DNA of 5,384 bases from Chthoniobacteraceae bacterium (lineage in GTDB: Bacteria > Verrucomicrobiota > Verrucomicrobiia > Chthoniobacterales > Chthoniobacteraceae): NCBI GenBank assembly GCA_947478975.1, contig CANJYI010000210.1, forward strand, positions 1 through 5,384. The letters are read 5' to 3'. Made by a program: the position numbers and the translations under genes. Each line of letters starts with the position of its first letter. Position 1 is the stretch's first letter. The notes under the pieces are model-generated. The model was not told where the DNA came from and did not search any database. It saw nothing but the letters and a program-made list of their open reading frames with translations. Positions 1 through 5,384 of the stretch are shown in pieces.

Positions 1-1
1 C

Positions 2-1741
2 GGGCTGGCTTCGCCCATGGACTTTTTGGAGATGCTCCTGACCATCAAGTCCGGTCAGGTGCTCTCGCGGGAGGTGCTGCTCGCGAAGCTTGTGGAGATG
101 CTTTACGAGCGCAACGACTTTGACTTTGGCCGCGGAAAATTCCGGGTGCGGGGGGACATTGTCGAGGTGCAGGCGGGTTCCGCGGACGACGTGGCGGTGC
201 GCATCGAGTTTTTCGGAGACGAGGTGGAGCGGCTCACCCAGTTCGACCCCCTCACGGGCCGGGCGTACGGGGAGCTGACCGTTTTCACGCTGTTTCCGGC
301 AAAGCAGTTTGTGACTCCGGCAGAGCGGTTGCAGTCGGCGATGCGGCTGATCAGGGTCGAGCTCGAGGAACGGGTCAAGTGGTTTGAAGCCAACGGCAAG
401 CTCCTGGAAGCGCAGCGGATCCGGATGCGCACGGAGTACGATCTGGAGATGATGCAGGAGATGGGGTTTTGCAGCGGCATCGAGAACTATTCGCGTCATC
501 TCACGGGCCGCCCGCCGGGTTCCCGTCCCTACACGCTTCTGGACTTTTTTCCAAAGGACTACCTGGTGGTGGTCGATGAGTCGCACGCGACGTTGCCACA
601 GATCGGAGGCATGTACGAGGGGGACCGCGTACGCAAGACAACGCTTGTGGAACACGGCTTCCGCCTTCCGAGCGCGCTGGACAACCGGCCGCTGAATTTT
701 GAGGAGTTCATGGAAATGAACACGCAGGCGCTCTACATTAGCGCGACCCCCGGCGGTTTTGAGATGCGCAATTCAGTCGTGGGCAACACCGGGATGCTCA
801 CCGGTGCGGGCGGGCCCGGTGGCGGTCTCAAGGAGGGCAAGGGCATGCCGTTGGTGAAAATCTCGCGCACCGATGCACCCGCCGAGCAGTTCGATGTGAG
901 CACCCCCGGAGCGGTTCTCATCGCCGAGCAGATCATTCGCCCGACCGGCCTTTTGGACCCGCAAATCACGGTGCGCCCGCTGGGGGATCAGATAGACGAA
1001 ACCATCGAGTTGTGCCGCCAGCGGACGGAACGCAACGAGCGGATCTTGGTGACGACCCTGACCAAGCGGACGGCGGAGGATCTGGCCGAGTACCTCAAGG
1101 ATGTGGGGCTGAAGGTGCGGTATCTGCACAGCGACATCGACACGATCGAGCGGGTGGAGATCCTCCGGGGACTGCGGGCCGGGGAATTCGACGTGCTCGT
1201 GGGCATCAACCTTTTGCGGGAGGGACTGGACCTTCCGGAGGTTTCGCTGGTGTGTATCCTCGACGCCGACAAGGAAGGCTTTTTGCGCTCCCAAACCTCG
1301 CTGATCCAGACCGCGGGCCGCGCCGCGCGCCATATCAACGGAGAAGTGTATCTGTTTGCCGACACGGTCACCCAGAGCATGCAGCAATTGCTCCAAATCA
1401 CCGAGTACCGGCGTTCACGGCAGCAGGCGTACAATGAGAAACATGGAATCACGCCGCAGAGCGTTCGCCGTGCGGTGCAGGAGAGCTTGCACACAATTTT
1501 GCGCAGCAATGGCGGCAGCGCCGGCGCGCAACCGGGCACGGAAGGCTTCAGCCTGAGCGAGACGCTCAAGGAGCTGGAGGACGAAATGAAGGCCGCCGCG
1601 GCGAACCTGGAGTACGAGAAGGCGGCTCTTTTGCGCGACCAGATCCGGGAGCTGAAAAGCGGCGCGGGCTTGGACTTGCTGCTTTCGGAACCCAAGCCCG
1701 CCGCTGCTAAAAAAAAGGGCGGGTGGAAGCGGAAAAAATAA
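2..1741 (+). CDS. uvrB: UvrB, excinuclease ABC subunit B (5' end outside window)
   Basis: UvrB is the damage-verifying, helicase-fold subunit of cytoplasmic nucleotide excision repair. It is loaded by UvrA and then recruits UvrC for incision. The reading frame is already open at base 2 (codons for GLASP precede the ATG at 17), and GLASP matches the conserved YGLGSP/YGLGDP stretch of UvrB, so the ATG at 17 is internal. About 140 residues, including Walker A and the beta-hairpin, lie outside. Counting from the ATG at 17: motif II DESH at 187-190, motif III SATPG at 242-246, RPTGLLDP at 308-315, TTLTKR at 346-351, motif V GINLLREGLDLPEVSLV at 396-412, motif VI QTAGRAAR at 431-438, and a UVR domain (UvrC-binding helical hairpin) at about 515-547. 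Oddities are a glycine-rich insertion of about 45 residues at about 251-303 compared with E. coli and B. subtilis UvrB, and a lysine-rich tail after the UVR domain encoded partly by a run of eight A. Identification is near certain from motif order. Confidence 0.98.
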   Translation, partial: GLASPMDFLEMLLTIKSGQVLSREVLLAKLVEMLYERNDFDFGRGKFRVRGDIVEVQAGSADDVAVRIEFFGDEVERLTQFDPLTGRAYGELTVFTLFPAKQFVTPAERLQSAMRLIRVELEERVKWFEANGKLLEAQRIRMRTEYDLEMMQEMGFCSGIENYSRHLTGRPPGSRPYTLLDFFPKDYLVVVDESHATLPQIGGMYEGDRVRKTTLVEHGFRLPSALDNRPLNFEEFMEMNTQALYISATPGGFEMRNSVVGNTGMLTGAGGPGGGLKEGKGMPLVKISRTDAPAEQFDVSTPGAVLIAEQIIRPTGLLDPQITVRPLGDQIDETIELCRQRTERNERILVTTLTKRTAEDLAEYLKDVGLKVRYLHSDIDTIERVEILRGLRAGEFDVLVGINLLREGLDLPEVSLVCILDADKEGFLRSQTSLIQTAGRAARHINGEVYLFADTVTQSMQQLLQITEYRRSRQQAYNEKHGITPQSVRRAVQESLHTILRSNGGSAGAQPGTEGFSLSETLKELEDEMKAAAANLEYEKAALLRDQIRELKSGAGLDLLLSEPKPAAAKKKGGWKRKK

Positions 1742-1759
1742 GTGCGTCCATGCACCAGA

Positions 1760-1780
1760 GGCCGGCCCCGTTTGGCGGCC
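1760..1780 (+). terminator. GC-rich hairpin just after uvrB, possible terminator
   Basis: A hairpin starts 19 nt after the uvrB stop: GGCCG, one bulged G, CC, a six-base loop CCGTTT, then GGCGGCC, giving seven GC pairs. No T-tract follows, so it is not a canonical intrinsic terminator. It may assist termination or protect the 3' end of the uvrB transcript, or it may be a chance hairpin in GC-rich DNA. Confidence 0.3.
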
Positions 1781-1884
1781 GACACTCCAGTTTGAGCCCG
1801 GATTCCCTCGCGCTGCCAGACAGTCCGGCCACGCCGCCAGCTGTGGATGTCTTGGGGGGGCGCAACCATCTCACCCAGAGAGGC

Positions 1885-1960
1885 ATCCGCAGATTTGGCC
1901 GATTTCACAGATAAGAGGAAACCATCAGGTACATCTGTGAACTCTGTGCCATCTGCGGAT
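1885..1960. repeat. Inverted intergenic repeat with 9-nt internal periodicity
   Basis: Two 28-nt arms (1885-1912 and 1933-1960) are inverted copies matching at 22 of 28 positions, separated by a 20-nt loop. The outer ends ATCCGCAGAT/ATCTGCGGAT match perfectly over 10 nt, and the inner ends TTCACAGAT/ATCTGTGAA match perfectly over 9 nt. The right arm splits into 9-nt units ATCTGTGAA, CTCTGTGCC, ATCTGCGGA; the left arm has ATCCGCAGA, TTTGGCCGA, TTTCACAGA. Similar cagatt/cacagat modules are recalled, without verification, as dispersed intergenic repeats in Verrucomicrobia and other environmental bacteria. It lies between the converging uvrB and glgC genes, where a symmetrical hairpin could serve transcripts from both sides. 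The rest of the gap (1742-2009) shows no gene. The structure is visible directly; function is unknown. Confidence 0.75.
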
Positions 1961-1984
1961 CAATCCCCTTTCCCTGGAGTCAGC

Positions 1985-2002
1985 AAGAAATCACCATAGT
2001 GA
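1985..2002 (-). terminator. Weak hairpin with T-rich tail after glgC
   Basis: On the minus strand, eight bases beyond the glgC stop codon, TCAC-TATG-GTGA forms a 4-bp stem with a 4-base loop, followed directly by TTTCTT. The stem is short for an intrinsic terminator. The larger palindrome at 1885-1960 lies further downstream and may be the more important 3' structure for glgC. Confidence 0.2.
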
Positions 2003-2009
2003 ACACGCC

Positions 2010-3302
2010 CTAGATGACGGTACCCGAGGGGATCACCGCATTTTTGGGAATGACCACGATTCCGTCCCGGACGAAGAAGTTAGGGCCATCGAAGTTCTCG
2101 GGTTTCCCTGCTGGGTTGATCACCACGTTGTCCCCGATGCGTGCGTTTTTATCGATGATGGCGTTCTCGATGCGGCAGTTTCGCCCCACCCCGAGGGCCG
2201 GGTCGCCTGCCTGCCGTGCGTGTTCGTTGTCGAAGTAGTCGGCGCCCATCATCACGCAGTTGCGCACGATGCTGCCGTTTTCGACCACGCTCCGGATTCC
2301 GATGACGGCACGTTCGATCGTGGCCTCGGTGATGACGCATCCGTCGGATACGACCGCCTCGCGCATTTGGGCGGAGTTGATTTTGCTGGCCGGGAGAAAC
2401 CGCGGGTGAGTGTAGATGGGAGCGGCCGAGTCAAAAAAGTTGAAGGGGGGCACCGTCTGGGCAAGCGCCAGATTTGCATCAAAGAAGGAGCGGATTGTGC
2501 CGATGTCCTCCCAGTACCCTTCGAAGATGTAGGCCGACACCTTGGCCTTGTGGATCTGCTCGGGAATGACGTGCTTGCCGAAGTCGACGTACTGGTTGTC
2601 CAGGGCGTCCACGAGGGCCTGCCGGTTGAAGATGTAGATGCCCATGGAGGCTTGGTAGAGCTCGGCGTCCGCCGGCTTGCCGAGCTTTTCGAGCAGGGCC
2701 TTGCCCATCCGCAAGGGCTCTAGCACTGCGGGCTCCTTGGGCTTTTCAACAAACTCGTAAATCCGGCGTTCGTCGTCCGAATGCATGATTCCGAAGCCCG
2801 GGGCGTCGCGGCGGGAAACGGGCGTTGTGGCGATTGTGAGGTCGGAACCACTCTCGATGTGCTGCTTGAGCATGTCGCGGAAATCCATCCGGTAGAGCTG
2901 GTCGCCCGAAAGGATGATGAAGTGCTCGTAGGGCGCGTTGAGAAAATCGCGGAGGTTCTGCCGGACCGCGTCTGCCGTGCCCTGGTACCAGCGCTCGCCA
3001 GTGGGGGTTTGCTGCGCCGCGAGGATTTCCACGAAGGCGTGGGAAAAGACGTCAAACTTGTAGGTGGCCTGGATGTGGCGGTGGAGGGAGACGCTGTTAA
3101 ACTGGGTGAGCACGTAGATGCCGCGGAGGCCGCTGTTGATGCAGTTGCTCACGGCGATGTCCACGATGCGACACTTGCCGCCGAGCGGCACAGCGGGCTT
3201 GGACCTTTCCTTGGTGAGCGGAAAAAGGCGGCTGCCGGCTCCCCCTCCCATGACGATGGCGAGGGTTTTGTCACTAATGGAGGACCAGTTTTGGAAGCTC
3301 AT
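2010..3302 (-). CDS. glgC: Glucose-1-phosphate adenylyltransferase (ADP-glucose pyrophosphorylase)
   Basis: GlgC makes ADP-glucose and pyrophosphate from ATP and glucose-1-phosphate in the cytoplasm, the committed and usually allosterically controlled step of bacterial glycogen synthesis. From the ATG at 3302 (430 aa): nucleotide-binding loop GGGAGSR at 19-25, KPAV at 35-38, WYQGTADAVRQ at 105-115, SGDQLYRMD at 132-140, EFVEKP at 183-188, SMGIYIF at 219-225, and the glucose-phosphate site region FEGYWEDIGT at 260-269. A left-handed beta-helix domain fills about 314-430. The sequence resembles cyanobacterial and plant enzymes more than E. coli GlgC, including the IDKNARIG stretch and the SGTVI end. 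The in-frame ATG at 3350 would add 16 residues (446 aa); neither start has a clear Shine-Dalgarno. The shorter start is preferred because homologs usually begin 10-15 residues before the KTLAIVMGGG strand. No other glycogen gene is in the window. Confidence 0.96.
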   Translation of the reverse strand: MSFQNWSSISDKTLAIVMGGGAGSRLFPLTKERSKPAVPLGGKCRIVDIAVSNCINSGLRGIYVLTQFNSVSLHRHIQATYKFDVFSHAFVEILAAQQTPTGERWYQGTADAVRQNLRDFLNAPYEHFIILSGDQLYRMDFRDMLKQHIESGSDLTIATTPVSRRDAPGFGIMHSDDERRIYEFVEKPKEPAVLEPLRMGKALLEKLGKPADAELYQASMGIYIFNRQALVDALDNQYVDFGKHVIPEQIHKAKVSAYIFEGYWEDIGTIRSFFDANLALAQTVPPFNFFDSAAPIYTHPRFLPASKINSAQMREAVVSDGCVITEATIERAVIGIRSVVENGSIVRNCVMMGADYFDNEHARQAGDPALGVGRNCRIENAIIDKNARIGDNVVINPAGKPENFDGPNFFVRDGIVVIPKNAVIPSGTVI

Positions 3303-3361
3303 AGGGCGGGCATTGCAGTGGTTGGCGGGAGTTGGGACGGAAGATTGCATACGAGGTGTAC

Positions 3362-3381
3362 AAAATCGCGTCTGCCGTGCC
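3362..3381. repeat. Short segment matching two pieces of glgC, upstream of glgC
   Basis: This 20-nt stretch equals positions 2943-2951 (AAAATCGCG) joined directly to 2971-2981 (TCTGCCGTGCC) inside glgC, as if 19 nt between two CGCG words had been lost. The 15-nt part CGCGTCTGCCGTGCC occurs exactly at 2967-2981 and 3367-3381, in the same orientation and 400 bp apart. It could be a decayed fragment duplication or a chance match; similarity outside the segment is weak. Confidence 0.35.
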
Positions 3382-3451
3382 GAGTGGCTTTTCAGTTTAC
3401 TTAAACGTCACAATCCAACGGCCACGCACAGGCGGAGCGCTGGTCTGACGT

Positions 3452-3474
3452 TTCCGGGCACGCCGGGACCGGAA
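3452..3474. other. Hairpin in the gap upstream of glgC
   Basis: A perfect 6-bp inverted repeat TTCCGG/CCGGAA with an 11-nt loop lies between glgC and the upstream same-strand gene. No T-tract follows on either strand. An 8-nt direct repeat AGCGCTGG at 3436-3443 and 3474-3481 flanks it. It could be part of the 3' end of the upstream gene's transcript or the glgC leader; nothing decides between them. Confidence 0.25.
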
Positions 3475-3482
3475 GCGCTGGC

Positions 3483-3497
3483 GCCCTGTTTTAGGGC
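3483..3497 (-). terminator. Hairpin after the LTxxQ-like gene, possible terminator
   Basis: On the minus strand the first hairpin after the stop codon at 3526-3528 is GCCCT-AAAAC-AGGGC, a perfect 5-bp stem with a 5-nt loop, extendable by two G-C pairs past one mismatch. No T-tract follows. It would separate the upstream gene from glgC if it acts as a terminator. The remaining gap (3303-3525) holds an AT-rich patch near 3391-3406 that could belong to a glgC promoter, but no clear -35/-10 pair is visible. Confidence 0.25.
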
Positions 3498-3525
3498 CCC
3501 TTTGCGGTGGAGTGTGCCGGTGGGG

Positions 3526-4557
3526 CTACTTTCCACCCACCATCGTGGCGCCCATTTTGAGGCCCATTTCCTGAAGGGCGCGCTGCTGCTTTTGAAGCGC
3601 CTTGAGGGCCTCCACCTGGCCCGGGCTGAGGTAGGCGGCGGCACCCGCCGCGACCTTGGCCGCTTGGGCGTCATAATCGGCAAGAATCTTCTCGGCCATC
3701 TGAGGCCCAAGGTTCGACGCGGTCAGGTTCTCGGGCTTGGACATGTCCGGCACGGTGCTTGTCTGCGTTCTGGCGGCGGACATTGCCGCCACAAGCTGGT
3801 CTTCCTGCGCAACGGTGAGAGGCTCCCCAGCGCCCGCGAAAGCGGGCATTCCCATGTTCAGAATCATCCGGTCCGACTTCGTTTTTTCCCAAGTTTGAAA
3901 GGCCTGGTAGTCTGTTTCGTTGTTTAGAAAAGCCCGGATTTTCTGGTCGTTGGCGGCGTTGGCCTTTTTTAACTCTTCCACTGCGGCAGCAGACTGCTGA
4001 GGCGAGAGATCCCCTCCCATCATCTGGAAGCTCAACTCCAATTCAGCCCGCATGCGCTCTGTGAGGAGATTCTTAAAATCCTGCTTGTCTGGACCATCCA
4101 ACTGGAGTCGGTCGCACAACTTCCCGTAGAACATGTCCACCTGGCCGAGGTTTTGCTGGATCACCGCATCTTTCATCCCAGGCGTCTTCATCATCTCGGC
4201 CATGGATTTCATCGGGTTACCACTGGTGGCCTGAGCGGGTTGCGCCTTTGCCTGGGCCGTGGCACGTGCCAGTGCGGCCGCTGCCTTTGCGGCGTTTGCC
4301 TCGCTTTCCGCAAATTTTTTCACGAGCTCCTTGAGCTGGCCTCCAAGCTTCTCCCCCTGCTCGCGCGCCTCGTCCCGCTCCTTGGTGAGGGCGGCGAGCG
4401 ACGCCTCGAGAGTCTCCTGAAGTTTGCCTGCCGCGCTGGCAGCAAGGGCGGCCTTTTGGCGGACCTCAGCCTGCTCTTGATCGCGCCAGGAAAAACCGGC
4501 GCCAAAGCTACCGCACAGCACCGCCAGGCCAGCAACGGACAGGAACAGTTTTTTCAT
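3526..4557 (-). CDS. Uncharacterised exported or membrane-anchored coiled-coil protein with LTxxQ-like motifs
   Basis: I cannot assign a function. From the ATG at 4557 (343 aa) it begins with MKK and a hydrophobic stretch at about residues 4-21, typical of a signal peptide or N-terminal anchor, so the bulk should lie outside the cytoplasmic membrane. Cys15 is not in a good lipobox because Leu precedes it. Residues about 25-88 are highly charged and heptad-like (probable coiled coil), followed by an Ala/Gln-rich linker to about 113. The C-terminal two-thirds is helical, with three L[ST]xxQ motifs: LSPQQ at 184-188, LTVAQ at 247-251, LSPGQ at 310-314. LTxxQ is the signature of the Spy/CpxP periplasmic stress proteins, so distant kinship is possible but unproven. 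An upstream ATG at 4587 would add ten residues before MKK; it is rejected because the signal sequence should be terminal. It follows the WD40 gene by 45 nt on the same strand, suggesting an operon. Confidence 0.85.
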   Translation of the reverse strand: MKKLFLSVAGLAVLCGSFGAGFSWRDQEQAEVRQKAALAASAAGKLQETLEASLAALTKERDEAREQGEKLGGQLKELVKKFAESEANAAKAAAALARATAQAKAQPAQATSGNPMKSMAEMMKTPGMKDAVIQQNLGQVDMFYGKLCDRLQLDGPDKQDFKNLLTERMRAELELSFQMMGGDLSPQQSAAAVEELKKANAANDQKIRAFLNNETDYQAFQTWEKTKSDRMILNMGMPAFAGAGEPLTVAQEDQLVAAMSAARTQTSTVPDMSKPENLTASNLGPQMAEKILADYDAQAAKVAAGAAAYLSPGQVEALKALQKQQRALQEMGLKMGATMVGGK

Positions 4558-4602
4558 GAGGTCGTTTAAGCAAGAAACTGCCGGCATGCGAAGCCTGAGC
4601 TT

Positions 4603-5384
4603 TTAGCGCGCCCATTCCCCGACGATTTTCCCCTCCCGGTCGAGCAGGCGCACCACGCCGGCGGCATCTCCGATTAGCTGGCTGGCGCCGTCCTGAGAGG
4701 CGGCTCCCGCGGTCACGAAACGGCCGAACCCCTCGGTTTTCGCCCGCGTCTCACCGCCTGCATCCTTGAGAATCTTCACGGCCGGGGAGCCACTGGCCGC
4801 GACCAGCTCGTCGCCCCTGCCTAGGTAGCGCAGGAAGTTGACCTCCTTGGTGAAGGTGGCAAAGGTGGCGACCACATCGGAGCGCTGGAGATCCCATGTT
4901 TTGACGGAGTTGTCGGCGGAGGCGCTTGCGATTCGCCTGGCGTCATTGCGGAGGCTCACGGCCAGCACCTGGCTGGAATGTGCCTCGAGGTTGCGGTACA
5001 TCTTTCCTGTCTGGGTGTCCCACACGCGGACGGCGCGGTCGGAAGAACCGCTGGCCAGCCACTTTCCATCGCGGGAAAAATCGAGCGCCAGAACGGTGTC
5101 TTTGTGCGGCTTTACAAACTCCCGCACCAAGGCACCCGAATCGGTCGCCCAGACTTTGATCTGTCCACTGCGGGAAGGTTCCCCGGCCGCCGTGGCCAAC
5201 CATCGGCCGTCGGGAGAGAACGCGAGTGCGTTGACGCGGTTGGCGAGGGGGGTCTCGACCTTTGTGGAATCGCCAATGGTGCGCACCAGTTCCCAGCGCG
5301 GCTGGGTGTCGGGGCTGAGGAGGGGTCTGCCGGTTTTGCCGCTCCACGCCTTGAGGACGCCTTCGGAATGTTTTGTGAACAAAA
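4603..5384 (-). CDS. WD40 beta-propeller protein, C-terminal part (5' end outside window)
   Basis: The frame is open to the right edge, giving 259 codons before the TAA at 4603-4605. The first complete codon is TTG inside a sequence resembling the end of a WD40 blade (GVLKAWSGKTGRP), so the gene starts beyond the window. Visible blades, counted from that codon: tail of one at 1-22; one at about 31-90 (NALAFSPDGRWLATAAG, then IKVW); one at 91-128 (VLALDFSRDGKWLASGSSD, then VRVWDTQTG); one at 129-171 (SADNSVKTWDLQ); and two degenerate ones at about 172-213 and 214-258. WD40 propellers are protein-interaction scaffolds. Propellers with a blade of the LATAAGEPSRSGQIKVW type are recalled in Planctomycetes and Verrucomicrobia proteins that also carry an N-terminal cytochrome c-like domain; whether this one does cannot be seen. 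The following gene encodes an exported LTxxQ-like protein, suggesting a shared envelope role. Confidence 0.93.
   Translation of the reverse strand, partial: LFTKHSEGVLKAWSGKTGRPLLSPDTQPRWELVRTIGDSTKVETPLANRVNALAFSPDGRWLATAAGEPSRSGQIKVWATDSGALVREFVKPHKDTVLALDFSRDGKWLASGSSDRAVRVWDTQTGKMYRNLEAHSSQVLAVSLRNDARRIASASADNSVKTWDLQRSDVVATFATFTKEVNFLRYLGRGDELVAASGSPAVKILKDAGGETRAKTEGFGRFVTAGAASQDGASQLIGDAAGVVRLLDREGKIVGEWAR

Noticed and set aside
17..19. ATG at 17 as the start of uvrB
   Set aside because: Codons before it encode GLASP, which matches the conserved UvrB YGLGSP region, and Walker A would be missing. The gene simply enters from the left edge.
988..1908. 306-codon minus-strand open frame opposite uvrB
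   Set aside because: It overlaps strongly identified uvrB coding sequence; its translation is Ser/Arg-rich with no recognisable motif, as expected of an antisense shadow in GC-rich DNA. Its start lies in the intergenic repeat.
1723..1914. Small plus-strand gene of 63 codons after uvrB
   Set aside because: As an independent gene it would start at a GTG inside uvrB with no ribosome binding site, and its product is low-complexity. Kept only as a possible -1 frameshift extension of UvrB.
3395..3406. Near-palindrome GTTTACTTAAAC upstream of glgC as an operator or -10 region
   Set aside because: Arms are only 5 nt with a 2-nt centre, no matching -35 element sits at a proper distance, and no regulator is implied by the context.
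3118..3927. 269-codon plus-strand open frame spanning the start of glgC and the end of the LTxxQ-like gene
   Set aside because: It runs antisense through two supported genes and the gap between them, and shows no domain. Treated as a shadow, as were the plus-strand frames at 2220-2723 and 2781-3404.
4498..4557. Lipoprotein signal in the coiled-coil protein (Cys15)
   Set aside because: The residue before the Cys is Leu, and bacterial lipoboxes need Gly, Ala or Ser there. A plain signal peptide or uncleaved anchor is more likely.
5380..5382. TTG at the right edge as the start of the WD40 gene
   Set aside because: The residues after it are already the end of a WD40 blade, so the true start lies outside the window.
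1..5384. CRISPR array, tRNA/rRNA genes, insertion sequences, defence genes
   Set aside because: I saw no regularly spaced direct repeats, no tRNA cloverleaf or rRNA-like sequence, no transposase and no defence-type domain on either strand.

Overview
The window is 5384 bp of GC-rich bacterial DNA with four protein genes, two of them cut by the window edges. The best guess for the source is a member of the Verrucomicrobia or a related PVC-group bacterium. This is inferred from three things: a WD40 propeller of the style common in Planctomycetes and Verrucomicrobia, a GlgC of the cyanobacterial/plant sequence type, and a short inverted intergenic repeat built of 9-nt units like those I recall from such genomes. 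No 16S or other decisive marker is present, so the assignment is tentative.

Layout. Positions 2-1741 (+) hold the C-terminal ~80% of UvrB, the damage-recognition subunit of nucleotide excision repair. Its first ~140 residues, including Walker A and the beta-hairpin, lie left of the window. Positions 1742-2009 are a non-coding gap between two converging genes. It holds a GC hairpin and a 76-nt imperfect palindrome with 9-nt internal periodicity. Positions 2010-3302 (-) encode GlgC, ADP-glucose pyrophosphorylase, with a possible longer start at 3350. Positions 3303-3525 are a gap with two small hairpins and, just upstream of glgC, a short segment resembling a rearranged piece of glgC. Positions 3526-4557 (-) encode a membrane-anchored or exported coiled-coil protein with three LTxxQ-like motifs and no assigned function. 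Positions 4603-5384 (-) are the C-terminal part of a WD40 beta-propeller protein whose start lies right of the window.

How the genes relate. The WD40 gene and the LTxxQ-like gene share a strand with a 45-nt gap, so they are probably co-transcribed and perhaps work together at the cell envelope. GlgC follows on the same strand after a longer gap and is probably a separate unit for glycogen synthesis; no other glycogen gene is visible. UvrB faces the other way and is functionally unrelated. UvrB and GlgC are standard housekeeping genes. I see no defence system, mobile element, CRISPR array or RNA gene, and no convincing new multi-gene system. The points most worth checking are the ~45-residue insertion in UvrB, a dnaX-type slippery heptamer at the end of uvrB followed by an open -1 frame, the 9-nt-periodic palindrome, and the uncharacterised WD40/LTxxQ-like gene pair.
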